Made by a program: the position numbers and the translations under genes
The notes under the pieces: generated by a model
Seen by the model: only the letters and a program-made list of their open reading frames with translations
Database searches by the model: none
What the model was told of the DNA's origin: nothing
Shown here: positions 40,025-48,432 of the stretch, in pieces
How the letters are laid out: each line of letters begins with the position of its first letter
Numbering within the stretch: position 1 is the first letter of the stretch
Source: Neobacillus sp. PS3-34
Lineage (GTDB): Bacteria > Bacillota > Bacilli > Bacillales > Cytobacillaceae
Direction of reading: 5' to 3'
NCBI RefSeq assembly: GCF_030915465.1
Contig: NZ_CP133267.1
Span: 1,587,001-1,651,000, forward strand
Length of the DNA stretch: 64,000 nt

Positions 40025-40422
40025 TTATACTGCTTTATTATTTTCCGTATATTTAAAGGTCATAAGCACAAATAAAATAAAGCTGATGAGCAGAATGGAA
40101 CCACCAACAATAAAAAAGACCATGTCAAAAACCTTTGGCAGACCAAAAGGATGGACATTATACAGCCACATGCCGATTGTTAATCCAATTGACCCGATAA
40201 TCGACGACCAAACTTGAAAGAATGCAAGCTTTGAGCTTTGCGGTACCTGATATAGGCGGTAGTAGACAGAAAATGCAAATAAACTCAGCCAGCCAACCAC
40301 AAGAATATGCGCATGGATCGGCCTGAGGACATAATCCCCGGCCCCGCAATATGTGAACCCATAAATGCACCTATTAATGCGTAAATGGCAGCGGTTCTTA
40401 ATAATAAAATATGATATCTCAT
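40025..40422 (-). CDS. Small four-helix protein related to heme-copper oxidase subunit I (frameshifted)
   Basis: About 132 residues with four hydrophobic helices. It begins MRYHILLLRTAAIYALIGAF, and LRPIHAHILVVGWLSLFAFSVYYRL holds His residues in the pattern VHAHxxxLGW seen in cbb3-type (FixN-like) subunit I and in short stand-alone proteins of Bacilli. One base is missing near 40337 (AG, then AGDYVLRP). ACAGGGGG precedes the ATG. It lacks the other heme and copper ligands of a real oxidase, so a heme- or NO-related membrane role is only a guess. Confidence 0.65.
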
Positions 40423-40452
40423 TCCAATTCCCCCTGTTGTCCCTTTCAATCT

Positions 40453-40478
40453 GACACATGTGTCGATAATGATTATAA
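40453..40478 (-). promoter_or_regulatory. Fur/PerR-like box over the -10, next to a perfect 12-base palindrome
   Basis: CGATAATGATTATAA (40464-40478, plus strand) matches 12 of 14 positions of both the Fur and PerR 7-1-7 consensus. It covers a minus-strand TATAAT that has a 17-base spacer to TCGACG. Immediately beside it is GACACATGTGTC (40453-40464), a perfect palindrome just inside the transcript. Both sites would control the small oxidase-like gene starting at 40422. Confidence 0.4.
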
Positions 40479-40638
40479 CGAATATTCCTCTTATCGTCGA
40501 GTAATAAAGTCAGGTTATTTTTTATGGGTTTATAGAATAATATGATTGAGCAAAGCTTGTATGTTCATACCCCTTTTTGTTTCTTTTTCCCATTAAAAAA
40601 GTTAAAATGTATATGAAGATTCTGAAAAAGGAGATTAT

Positions 40639-41874
40639 ATGATGACTGAATTTCAAAGTAACTTAGAAAAATACGCTGAATTGGCTGTGAAAGTCGGCGT
40701 AAATATCCAGCAAGGCCAGACATTAGTAGTAAATACAACTCTAGATGCGGCCGAGTTTGTCCGCGTTGTGGTAAAGAAGGCATATGAGGCCGGAGCTGGG
40801 AATGTCGTAGTTAACTGGAATGACGATATTGTTTCAAAAACAAAATATGACCTTGCTCCAGACGAAGCATTTAATGAGTATCCAGTATGGCGTGCGAAGG
40901 AAACGGAAGATCTTGCGGAAAATGGGGCAGCCTTCATGTCAATTGTTTCTTCCAGCCCTGATTTGTTAAAAGGTGTTAATCCTGAAAGAATATCAAGCTT
41001 CCAAAAAGCAGCGGGCAAAGCTTTGTCAAAATATCGTAAATACATACAATCCGATAAGGTCAGCTGGACAGTAATTGCTGCTCCGTCTGCTGCTTGGGCT
41101 GCAAAAGTATTTCCTGAAGCTCCTGCAGAAGAACAGGTCGGAAAGCTGTGGGATGCCATCTTTAAAGCAACTCGTGTAGACAATGAGAATCCAGTTGATG
41201 CCTGGAAGAAGCACGATGAAACACTTCATGAAAAAGCCAATTATTTAAACGATAAGCGCTACCATAAACTTGTATATAAAGCGCCGGGTACCGACTTGTC
41301 TATCGAGCTTCCTGAAGGGCATATCTGGATTGGGGCTGGCAGCATTAATGAGAATGGCAAGGAATTCATGGCCAATATGCCTACTGAAGAAGTCTTTACT
41401 GTTCCTTTAAAAACTGGTGTCAACGGAGTTGTTTCAAGCACAAAGCCGCTGAGCTATGGTGGAAATATTATAGACCGTTTCTCATTAACCTTTGAAAACG
41501 GCCGAATTGTCGATGTTAAGGCAGAAGAAGGCGAAGATATCCTGAAACGCCTTGTAGACACCGATGAAGGTTCGCATTATCTTGGTGAAGTGGCACTAGT
41601 TCCTTTCAACTCACCTATTTCACAATCAAACACCCTTTTCTTTAATACATTGTTTGATGAGAATGCATCAAACCATCTTGCGATTGGAAGTGCCTATGCA
41701 TTCTGTATCGAAGGCGGCAAGAAAATGTCCTCAGAAGAGCTTGAGAAAAACGGGTTGAATGAAAGTATCACCCATGTTGATTTTATGATTGGTTCAGCAG
41801 AAATGAATATCGAAGGCGTCACAGCAGACGGAAAAACTGAAGCCATCTTCCGCAATGGAAATTGGGCGTTTTAA
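40639..41874 (+). CDS. ampS: Aminopeptidase AmpS (M29 thermophilic family)
   Basis: A 411-residue metallo-aminopeptidase of family M29. Conserved segments include LSIELPEGHIWIGAGSIN, MANMPTEEVFTVPLKTGVNG (metal-ligand Glu), NHLAIGSAYAFCIEGG and THVDFMIGSAEMNIEGVT (metal-ligand His and Asp). AAAAAGGAG precedes the ATG. Cytoplasmic peptide turnover. Length matches B. subtilis AmpS. Confidence 0.94.
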   Translation: MMTEFQSNLEKYAELAVKVGVNIQQGQTLVVNTTLDAAEFVRVVVKKAYEAGAGNVVVNWNDDIVSKTKYDLAPDEAFNEYPVWRAKETEDLAENGAAFMSIVSSSPDLLKGVNPERISSFQKAAGKALSKYRKYIQSDKVSWTVIAAPSAAWAAKVFPEAPAEEQVGKLWDAIFKATRVDNENPVDAWKKHDETLHEKANYLNDKRYHKLVYKAPGTDLSIELPEGHIWIGAGSINENGKEFMANMPTEEVFTVPLKTGVNGVVSSTKPLSYGGNIIDRFSLTFENGRIVDVKAEEGEDILKRLVDTDEGSHYLGEVALVPFNSPISQSNTLFFNTLFDENASNHLAIGSAYAFCIEGGKKMSSEELEKNGLNESITHVDFMIGSAEMNIEGVTADGKTEAIFRNGNWAF

Positions 41875-41884
41875 TTAAGAAAAA

Positions 41885-41928
41885 AACTAATCAAACGTTT
41901 GTTTAAAAACTAATCAAACGTTTGATTA
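41885..41928. promoter_or_regulatory. Two tandem operator-like palindromes
   Basis: TAATCAAACGTTTGATTA (41911-41928) is an 18-base perfect palindrome; TAATCAAACGTTTGTTTA (41888-41905) is the same with one change. They sit 23 bases apart inside a direct repeat of AACTAATCAAACGTTTG. The form is typical of a TetR-family operator, yet the location, just after ampS and before a terminator between convergent genes, has no obvious promoter. Confidence 0.5.
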
Positions 41929-41934
41929 AGAACA

Positions 41935-41967
41935 AAAAAGCAGGAAATCAGCGATTTCCTGCTTTTT
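41935..41967. terminator. Bidirectional terminator between ampS and the repeat-protein gene
   Basis: A 15-base perfect stem AAAAAGCAGGAAATC / GATTTCCTGCTTTTT with a 3-base loop. Confidence 0.92.
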
Positions 41968-43266
41968 CTATGGTCCAAAAATAACTGATCCGTCTGGTTC
42001 TTTTAGTATTTTTTCACGAGCCGCCTCTAGCTCCTTCATAGGATCGTCTCCGCTCTTTTGTCCAAACAGATCAAGAAGTCCTCCTTGCACATTTAGCAAA
42101 CCGTCCTCCCACTTTTGTAAAAAACTGGCTGTTTTATCGTTATTACATAGTTGGTTCAATGGCTGTTTATTTTTTAATGCTTCATCGATTATCACGAGGG
42201 CGGTTTCTTTTGTAATCTGCCCGTTTCCTTCATCAATTTTTCCGCAAGCTATCTCCAGTGGCTGTGCAGCTGTTTGTTTTACCGGTTCAACCACAGGCTG
42301 AACAGCACCCTTGACAGGACTCAACACCTTGCCAACTGTATTACCTGCCGTTTTCGTTATCGGCTCGAGCGGCTTTGCCACTTTTCTAATCGTCTCATCG
42401 ACAGGCTTTAAAACTGGTTTTAGAGGTTTTGTAATCTTGCCGACAGTTTCGTTAAGCGGTTTTGTCATTTTCCCTACCGTGTCCTTGAGGGGTTCAGTAA
42501 TCGGTTCAAGCGTTTGAGTAACTTTTCCTACTGTATCCTTAACCGGCTGTGTTATTTCCTCAACTGGTTTTGCCACGTCTGTCAGCTTCTCTCCAGCCTG
42601 CGTTAATTCATCCCCAATCGGTTTATTAACAAGGCCTGATTGATCGCTAGCCTGATCACAGGTTAACGGCAAATGCCCGCTCGTAATCCTATCAATCTCT
42701 TTTTCTGCCTGCCTGATCGGCAGCAGTCCCATTTCTTTCAAGACCTTTATCGTCCCAGGCTTATCTGGCCCTGCACTGCCTGATATTATGTTTAAAGCTA
42801 GGTGGTCAATATTGCTGTCCTCCGCATTCATATAGTGCACTACCATCACTACCTTTTCCATCTCCGCTTCCGGAATAAGGGTGCCGGCATTTAAACAAGC
42901 TCCCTGAAAGGTAATCGCAGATGTATCAACCGTCATGCCTTTGACCTCAACTGGCCCACTCGCCTTTAGTGTTACACTTACAGTGCCATTAGGAGTTTGA
43001 AGCCTCTTCGTTAATTTCATTCCATAAATAGTAGCAGATTTGTACTGAATACGCAGCATCGGTTCTCCGCTGGAAGCTGATGTCTCCTGCATGATAAGAG
43101 AAGCATTCATGCCAGTACCGGCAACCCTGTCTGCTTCAATGATAAAACCGTCTGCGTTTTTATCGGATGTTTCTGCAGACACACCAAGTGAAAAAGTAGT
43201 CAGGAGGACCAGCTGCAAACATACACCAAACATAAATATCCTGTTTGTGAAGAGATTCAACCCCAT
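41968..43266 (-). CDS. Secreted protein with Pro/Lys-Thr repeat region
   Basis: Function unknown. A 432-residue protein with a signal peptide (FGVCLQLVLLTTFSLGVSAE). Residues about 35-130 form a beta-rich domain (ADRVAGTGMNASLIMQETSA, SGPVEVKGMTVD) that echoes the DUF6230 protein of the same operon. Residues about 220-330 are a run of ten or so degenerate repeats of the type KPL-x-x-T-VGK-V (e.g. EPLKDTVGKMTKPLNETVGK), probably a wall-spanning stalk. A C-terminal helical domain contains a Cys pair region. Last gene of a three-gene operon with DUF6230 and DUF6114. Ribosome binding site AAGGGGG. Confidence 0.8.
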   Translation of the reverse strand: MGLNLFTNRIFMFGVCLQLVLLTTFSLGVSAETSDKNADGFIIEADRVAGTGMNASLIMQETSASSGEPMLRIQYKSATIYGMKLTKRLQTPNGTVSVTLKASGPVEVKGMTVDTSAITFQGACLNAGTLIPEAEMEKVVMVVHYMNAEDSNIDHLALNIISGSAGPDKPGTIKVLKEMGLLPIRQAEKEIDRITSGHLPLTCDQASDQSGLVNKPIGDELTQAGEKLTDVAKPVEEITQPVKDTVGKVTQTLEPITEPLKDTVGKMTKPLNETVGKITKPLKPVLKPVDETIRKVAKPLEPITKTAGNTVGKVLSPVKGAVQPVVEPVKQTAAQPLEIACGKIDEGNGQITKETALVIIDEALKNKQPLNQLCNNDKTASFLQKWEDGLLNVQGGLLDLFGQKSGDDPMKELEAAREKILKEPDGSVIFGP

Positions 43267-43281
43267 ATATCTACCCCCTTT

Positions 43282-43662
43282 TTAACCTGTATGGACAGTT
43301 TTATCAACCATCCTGGGCGACGCCTTCTCCTTGACAGACTCCACAGCTGGAACGATCCGCCAGGCAATTAAAAGTGATCCGCCAATAATTCCAAAGATTG
43401 TCCCAAATAAAAAGCCGCCAAGTGCTCCAATAACAGATAATATGGACAGGAAAATGGTGAAAATCCCGAGCATTTTTGCAGAGCCTGGAAAAAACAGAGC
43501 CATTATCCCTATTAATGTTATCAAGCCGCCAAAAAGGAGGCCGATAACAGCAATTGAACCTGGTAAAAATGTACTTAAATAGAGGTTAAGGGGAACCCAT
43601 AAAATCATCAGGCCACTAATTATGGTGATGGCCGCACCCCAGATGGCAGGCTTTTTCTCCAT
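43282..43662 (-). CDS. DUF6114 membrane protein
   Basis: A 126-residue protein of four close-packed hydrophobic helices (PAIWGAAITIISGLMILWVPL, IAVIGLLFGGLITLIGIMALF, GIFTIFLSILSVIGALGGFLF, IIGGSLLIAWRI) with a short charged tail, fitting DUF6114. A start a few codons upstream, in the frame after AAGGGGTGG, would need one extra A in an A run, so the exact start is uncertain. It lies between the DUF6230 gene and the repeat-protein gene, 15 bases from the latter. Confidence 0.82.
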   Translation of the reverse strand: MEKKPAIWGAAITIISGLMILWVPLNLYLSTFLPGSIAVIGLLFGGLITLIGIMALFFPGSAKMLGIFTIFLSILSVIGALGGFLFGTIFGIIGGSLLIAWRIVPAVESVKEKASPRMVDKTVHTG

Positions 43663-43696
43663 TTTTTCTTTTCCATGTATACCACCCCTTTTTTCC

Positions 43697-44269
43697 CTAC
43701 TTCTTTATTCTTTCAACAGTAAGCCTCATGCCGTTCATACTAATTGTTTTTTGGAAAAGATAGTGCGTTTTCAGACTCGCATTTTCCAAAATAATATTCG
43801 AGGATGTTTGCTGGAACTGCTTTGTCCAGTCATCGCTTTTCTTTTCCTGTACGGTTAGGTTCTGGAATTTTGCATTGGCCTTTATCAGTCCCGCATCCTG
43901 CTGCAAACCTGAAATCTGTACGGGCTTTGAAGCCACAATTTTAACTCGAATCCACTGTCCTCCTACTTTAAAATCCTTATATAATTGCAAATTATCAATC
44001 GTAAGATTATCGATTAGGTTCGTGCCTTGAGGCGCCGATGTCTCACTGCTCGTTTCTCCCATCTTCGGATAAAATTTATATCCAGTCCCTTGCAATTTAT
44101 CAAACTTTACATAGAAGTCACCTACACCGGCAATCGGAACAGCATATGCCACACCAGATAAACCAAATGATACTAAAAGCAGACCTAGCAGCAGTACCCC
44201 GGTAGCCATAGATGTCCAGAAAACTTTTTTATTCGTAGAACCCTCAACTAGCTGAACCGTACTTTCCAT
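43697..44269 (-). CDS. DUF6230 secreted protein
   Basis: A 190-residue protein with a membrane signal or anchor (FWTSMATGVLLLGLLLVSFGLSGVAYA) and an extracytoplasmic beta-rich domain (GVGDFYVKFDKLQGTGYKFYPKMG, IVASKPVQISGLQQDAG). It matches DUF6230, which in actinobacteria and some Bacilli sits next to DUF6114 as here. First gene of the operon; AGGAGG precedes the ATG. Divergent from a LuxR-type regulator 201 bases away. Function unknown. Confidence 0.82.
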   Translation of the reverse strand: MESTVQLVEGSTNKKVFWTSMATGVLLLGLLLVSFGLSGVAYAVPIAGVGDFYVKFDKLQGTGYKFYPKMGETSSETSAPQGTNLIDNLTIDNLQLYKDFKVGGQWIRVKIVASKPVQISGLQQDAGLIKANAKFQNLTVQEKKSDDWTKQFQQTSSNIILENASLKTHYLFQKTISMNGMRLTVERIKK

Positions 44270-44470
44270 AAACGCCCTCCTATTTTTTAAATTTTAAGAA
44301 AATTCATCCTTCCTTTACCTTACCCCGCTTCTTTTGAAACTACTACTACGGAAAATATCGTGAATTTAGTTTGACCCCCGTTAAATGTCGGGTATTAAAC
44401 CATTGACACTCAAATCAAATTATAGGCAGACGAATTTTTTTTAAAAGTACCTGGTAATGGAGGCTTAACG

Positions 44471-45943
44471 ATGGAACGAAAAGTGGAAAATCTCGTATTG
44501 ACTGGGCTGGAGCTGTTAGGAGAATGTGAAAAGCCGTTTATTAAAGATTGGGAAACGATCTACTCCACATTGAAAAGACGCCATTATCCTTTTATAGAAG
44601 AGATGAACTACATGCTGCGCTTTAGCTTTCAGCTGCTTTCAAAGAAACGGCTGGAAAATGCCGATTCATTTATACTCTCCCTAATGGCAGAATGGAGGAT
44701 GCGCTTCTCAGAGGACTACGATGATTTTAATGCTGTCTTCCTCGTAACTTTAATTGAAAACCTCTTTCATAAATGCCTATCAGATAAATCTAATTCTGAT
44801 TTTTTACAGCACCAAGCTATCCAATCTTTTTTTTCAAAAATACTTGATCATTCCCTGCTGGAGCAGGAAACGGAAGATCGGACAGAAAAATGGGCAAGAA
44901 TGATTATCGCTTCGAATATTTTTCCAATGAAATGGCTGGCAGTGGTGAAAAAGGAAAATAGAGATGTAAAAATCGAGAAGGTGGTTTGTTCCGGAGAACA
45001 TCAAGCATCACAGCAATTGGTCGACATGTGTTCGAGTTTAAAAGCGGATGAGATAAACGTTCTCTCGCTTGCCGTAAGCAGATTGCTGAGTCGCTCTGAA
45101 GAAAATCATCAGGAGGTAATCCATATCCCCTGTTTGACTGATTCACTGTTGATTTGTACGGATGAATTAAGGGAGGATATTTCGGAGCAGCAAATCGAGT
45201 TTGTGAGAAAAATGTATCTTCGTCAGCAAAAGCTACACCATCTTGAATCAAAAATCGAATGGAAGGATGCAGCGCTTCTTTTCCTTCAACGGCTTATGGG
45301 GGCAAATACCGCAGAAACTGCCATACAGGCTATAAGCGACGGACTGGTTGACTATATGCCGTTTAAACGCTGCTCGCTCTACCTTTATGCCCCGGATGAC
45401 ACGAAAAGAAAGGGATGCTATGTTAATGAAGACGGAATGCACCTGCCGATATTAAAAAATCATCTGGAAACTTTAACACACGCCCAGCCACTGTATGTAT
45501 CAAATGCTGCCGAGATTCTTCCTGAAAAATATATACATGAGCACCGTTTGAAATCTTTAGTTATTGTTCCACTTTTTGTTCCTGCAAAAAATCAATTGAT
45601 AGGATTGGCTCTTTTAGACAAGGGAGAAGCCTCCGAGTTTGGCGTCAGCCATCAGACGCTTACAGCGTTGATCAAATTGGGCCATTATGCCGGTGAATTG
45701 CTTTATCCCTTCTGGAATGAGGCTCTGCAACAGTTCAGGAAACAAAAGAGCATCCTATCCGAGCGGGAAAAAGAGGTTCTGAAATTGATAGCTGAAGGCG
45801 CCTCAATAAATGAAGCTGCTGACCGCCTTCATTTAAGCAGCTACACCGTACGGGATTATGTATCCGCAATCATCCAAAAACTCGATGCCAAAAACCGAAC
45901 TGATGCAGCTGTTAAGGCGTTGAAAATGAAACTGATTTCCTAG
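44471..45943 (+). CDS. GAF-LuxR transcriptional regulator
   Basis: A 490-residue regulator: an N-terminal helical region of about 270 residues with no recognised domain, a GAF-like sensor (TAETAIQAISDGLVDYMPFKRCSLYLY, SLVIVPLFVPAKNQLIGLALL), and a C-terminal LuxR helix-turn-helix (ILSEREKEVLKLIAEGASINEAADRLHLSSYTVRDYVSAI). GGAGG precedes the ATG. Divergent from the DUF6230 operon, which it probably controls; ligand unknown. Confidence 0.85.
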   Translation: MERKVENLVLTGLELLGECEKPFIKDWETIYSTLKRRHYPFIEEMNYMLRFSFQLLSKKRLENADSFILSLMAEWRMRFSEDYDDFNAVFLVTLIENLFHKCLSDKSNSDFLQHQAIQSFFSKILDHSLLEQETEDRTEKWARMIIASNIFPMKWLAVVKKENRDVKIEKVVCSGEHQASQQLVDMCSSLKADEINVLSLAVSRLLSRSEENHQEVIHIPCLTDSLLICTDELREDISEQQIEFVRKMYLRQQKLHHLESKIEWKDAALLFLQRLMGANTAETAIQAISDGLVDYMPFKRCSLYLYAPDDTKRKGCYVNEDGMHLPILKNHLETLTHAQPLYVSNAAEILPEKYIHEHRLKSLVIVPLFVPAKNQLIGLALLDKGEASEFGVSHQTLTALIKLGHYAGELLYPFWNEALQQFRKQKSILSEREKEVLKLIAEGASINEAADRLHLSSYTVRDYVSAIIQKLDAKNRTDAAVKALKMKLIS

Positions 45944-45976
45944 ACATCTATGAATCAAGCAATCCGAAATGAACGT

Positions 45977-46014
45977 AAAAGAGCAGCCCTCAATATGAAG
46001 GCTGCTCTTTTTTT
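45977..46014. terminator. Bidirectional terminator between the LuxR gene and queF
   Basis: A 12-base stem (AAAAGAGCAGCC and its complement) with an 11-base loop and T8 on the plus strand. Confidence 0.9.
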
Positions 46015-46025
46015 GTAATATGTGC

Positions 46026-46523
46026 TTAGCGGTTATCAATTTTTTCAGGATATAAATCGTGGTTCATTAAACGGTATTCAGCCATTTGTTCGTATTTGGT
46101 GCCTGGCTTTCCATAGTTTGTATATGGATCAATGGAAATGCCGCCCCTTGGCGTGAATTTCCCCCAAACCTCAATATATCTTGGGTCCATAAGCTTGATT
46201 AAATCATTCATGATGATATTCATGCAGTCCTCATGGAAATCCCCATGATTCCTGAAGCTGAATAGATATAATTTAAGTGACTTGCTTTCCACCATTTTCT
46301 CACCTGGAATATAACTGATATAAATCGTAGCGAAATCAGGCTGCCCTGTTTTCGGGCACAGGCTCGTAAATTCAGGGAAATTAAGTTTTACAAAGTAATC
46401 ACGGTTTGCATGTTTATTATCGAATGCTTCTAACACCTCGGGAGTATAATTAAATAAGTATTTTGTTCCCTGGTTGCCTAGAAGTGTTACACCTTCCAAT
46501 TCATCGTCTGTTCTACCTGCCAT
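46026..46523 (-). CDS. queF: NADPH-dependent 7-cyano-7-deazaguanine reductase QueF
   Basis: A 165-residue unimodular QueF of the queuosine pathway, reducing preQ0 to preQ1. It has the substrate-binding Cys in [16 protein letters not shown], the QueF motif [20 protein letters not shown], and [25 protein letters not shown] precedes the ATG. The gene is controlled by a preQ1 riboswitch and terminator, so its own product represses it. Confidence 0.95.
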   Translation of the reverse strand: MAGRTDDELEGVTLLGNQGTKYLFNYTPEVLEAFDNKHANRDYFVKLNFPEFTSLCPKTGQPDFATIYISYIPGEKMVESKSLKLYLFSFRNHGDFHEDCMNIIMNDLIKLMDPRYIEVWGKFTPRGGISIDPYTNYGKPGTKYEQMAEYRLMNHDLYPEKIDNR

Positions 46524-46561
46524 TTTGATTGCCTCCTTATAGTAAACTGTACAAAATTAAA

Positions 46562-46584
46562 AGCCATATCCTAAGGATATGGCT
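46562..46584 (-). terminator. Expression-platform terminator of the preQ1 riboswitch
   Basis: A 10-base perfect stem AGCCATATCC / GGATATGGCT followed on the minus strand by TTTTAATTTT. It lies between the aptamer and the queF start. Confidence 0.88.
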
Positions 46585-46597
46585 GAATTCTCCATTT

Positions 46598-46635
46598 CCA
46601 TAGTTTTTTATAGAGGGTATCTGCTATGAACCTCT
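46598..46635 (-). ncRNA. PreQ1-I riboswitch aptamer
   Basis: The minus strand reads AGAGGTTCATAGCAGATACC, then CTCTATAAAAAACTATGG. This preserves the P1 stem (AGAGG with CCCTCT), the C/U-A-G loop 1 core and the A-rich tail AUAAAAAACUA of class I preQ1 aptamers, the smallest natural riboswitches. Its position ahead of queF and a terminator fits known queuosine gene control. Key conserved positions match by eye. Confidence 0.88.
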
Positions 46636-46673
46636 TCGGTATACGCGGTACAGTGTTTTTTCTTGACATAGTT

Positions 46674-46702
46674 AATATAGAGAAAAAGAACATAAGTGTC
46701 AA
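46674..46702 (-). promoter_or_regulatory. SigA promoter of queF
   Basis: The minus-strand TTGACA (46697-46702), 17-base spacer and TATATT (46674-46679) put the start about 30 bases before the riboswitch. Confidence 0.8.
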
Positions 46703-46817
46703 CCGGTATTATTTTGTTATTTCCTTCTTTCGCAGGCACTTGCAAAAAGAGTTGTATCGGGGTTACAATTTCCTCCTAAGGATAAGCTGTGTTTATTCAG
46801 TCCAGGAGGATTTTATA

Positions 46818-47228
46818 ATGTTGAATGAATTTAAAAAATTCGCTATAAAGGGCAATGTTATTGACCTTGCCGTGGGCGTAATTATTGGCGCTGCTTTCGG
46901 AAAAATTGTTAATTCTATGGTCCAGGATATGCTGATGCCGCTGATTGGCCTATTAATGGGCGGAATCGATTTCACCGGTCTTTCGATAAAGGTTGGGAGT
47001 GAGGAATTAAAATACGGCCTATTTATTCAGACGGTTGTCGACTTCTTTATTATTTCATTCTCTGTTTTTATGTTTGTAAGAATCATTACTCATTTTAAAA
47101 GAAAAGAAGAAGTTAAAGAGAAAGCTGTAATTATAGATAAAAAAGAGGAATTATTGATGGAAATCAGGGATTTATTAAAAGAAAGAAAAGAAAATGAAAC
47201 TTCTAGTCCATCTTATCCGTATGAATAA
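46818..47228 (+). CDS. mscL: Large-conductance mechanosensitive channel MscL
   Basis: A 136-residue channel subunit: amphipathic N helix (MLNEFKKFAIKGNVIDLAVGV), TM1 with the gate Gly/Ala residues (GAAFGKIVNSMVQDMLMP), a periplasmic loop, TM2 (FFIISFSVFMFVRIITHF) and a charged cytoplasmic helix. The start at 46818 follows AGGAGG; the longer frame has no ribosome binding site. Opens under membrane tension in osmotic downshock. Confidence 0.95.
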   Translation: MLNEFKKFAIKGNVIDLAVGVIIGAAFGKIVNSMVQDMLMPLIGLLMGGIDFTGLSIKVGSEELKYGLFIQTVVDFFIISFSVFMFVRIITHFKRKEEVKEKAVIIDKKEELLMEIRDLLKERKENETSSPSYPYE

Positions 47229-47300
47229 ATAAAATAGCACAGTTTTCCGGCGGTTTTGCCCGCTGCTGAGCTCGATAACTTTAATGAGGTGAAGATTTAT

Positions 47301-47935
47301 ATGTATGCACAAACATCCAATCAATATATGCCTTCTGTAATGAGGACATTTGCCCTATCCCTTGCTGTTGCCCTGCTTGGAACAATGGCGGGAGTATTGG
47401 TTCCAGCAGGTTTATTTTTACCTCTGGCCATCCTTGAAACCGTATTGCTCCTTTTCGCGTTCTTTCTACGGCGCAGGAAGGCAATATCCTATACCTTTCT
47501 TTATGTTTTCACATTCTTATCCGGAGTAACTACCTTTCCAATTGTTACTCATTATATGGCAACTGCTGGAGCGAATACGGTTTTTCTCGCGCTTGCAACG
47601 ACAGTAACCGTTTTTTCCGGCTGGCTCTTTATGCTTCTAAAACAAAAAAAGATCTATCCTTTTTAGGCGGAATGCTGCTGGCAGCACTGCTTGCCCTGAT
47701 TGCGATCTCAATTTTCTCTATTTTCTGGCCTCTAAGCTCTACAGGTATGCTCGCGTACTCATTTATCGGGGTTTTAGTTTTCAGCGGGTATGTTCTATTC
47801 GATATCAATCGTATGAAGCGTTACGGTGTAAGGGCTGAAGATGTCCCTTTGATGGCATTGAGCCTATACCTCGATTTTCTTAACTTGTTTATCAGCCTTC
47901 TGCGCATTTTCGGAATAATTTCAAGCAGAGATTAA
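47301..47935 (+). CDS. yetJ: Bax inhibitor-1 family membrane protein (YetJ-like), frameshifted
   Basis: About 212 residues with seven hydrophobic helices, among them MRTFALSLAVALLGTMAGVLVP and YTFLYVFTFLSGVTTFPIVTHYM. The conserved C-terminal part is FSGYVLFDINRMKRYGV and LMALSLYLDFLNLFISLLRI, holding the Asp residues of the pH-gated calcium leak in YetJ. One base is missing near 47640. The start at 47301 follows GAGGTGA. Confidence 0.87.
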
Positions 47936-47950
47936 TAATGCAATATATGT

Positions 47951-47975
47951 GGGCAGCCATCCGGCTGCCCTTTTT
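47951..47975 (+). terminator. Terminator after the yetJ-like gene
   Basis: The stem GGGCAGCC / GGCTGCCC with a 4-base loop is followed by TTTTT. Confidence 0.9.
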
Positions 47976-48082
47976 GTGTAATGTGGTGATAAATAAAGAA
48001 GAGGGGTTTTTTATGCCAGAAAATTGGGTACATATAATAGTAAGATGATATAAACAACTTTAATCAAGGAGGATGATTCAAC

Positions 48083-48352
48083 ATGAAAAATTCTCGTACA
48101 GTCGGTTCATATGTGCTCGCAGGTGCAGGGATTGGGGCTCTTTTATGGGTTGCGTTCAAACCAAACAAAGAAAGCTTTCAAGGAATGCTTCAAACAGTAA
48201 AAAACAAGGTTATCCCTTCGAAAGCAACACAAGGGCTTCCGATTGAAAAAGCCGGTCTTTCAGACCCGATGGATATTGATGATAATAAAATGGTTAGTGA
48301 AGGCTCGATGTATGGTGTGCATTATTATAACAAGAATGAACAGGATGCCTAA
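48083..48352 (+). CDS. 89-residue membrane-anchored small protein
   Basis: Not assigned to a family. A Gly-rich single membrane helix (TVGSYVLAGAGIGALLWVAF) is followed by a basic stretch and an acidic soluble tail (DPMDIDDNKMVSEGSM). The layout resembles YtxH proteins. AAGGAGG precedes the ATG, and a terminator-like stem (48347-48377) follows, so it is probably monocistronic. Confidence 0.7.
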   Translation: MKNSRTVGSYVLAGAGIGALLWVAFKPNKESFQGMLQTVKNKVIPSKATQGLPIEKAGLSDPMDIDDNKMVSEGSMYGVHYYNKNEQDA

Positions 48353-48377
48353 GGGAGCACGTTTCCTTTAGGCTTTT
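48347..48377 (+). terminator. Terminator after the 89-residue protein gene
   Basis: The stem GCCTAAGG / CCTTTAGGC has one bulged base and is followed by TTTT. Confidence 0.65.
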
Positions 48378-48432
48378 ATCGTTTTCACTTTACATATACC
48401 TCTTGTATCCGGGATGATGGAGGCTTATCCAA

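Noticed and set aside
46626..46817. N-terminal extension of MscL
   Set aside because: It overlaps the queF promoter and riboswitch region; AGGAGG directly precedes the internal ATG that matches the family start.
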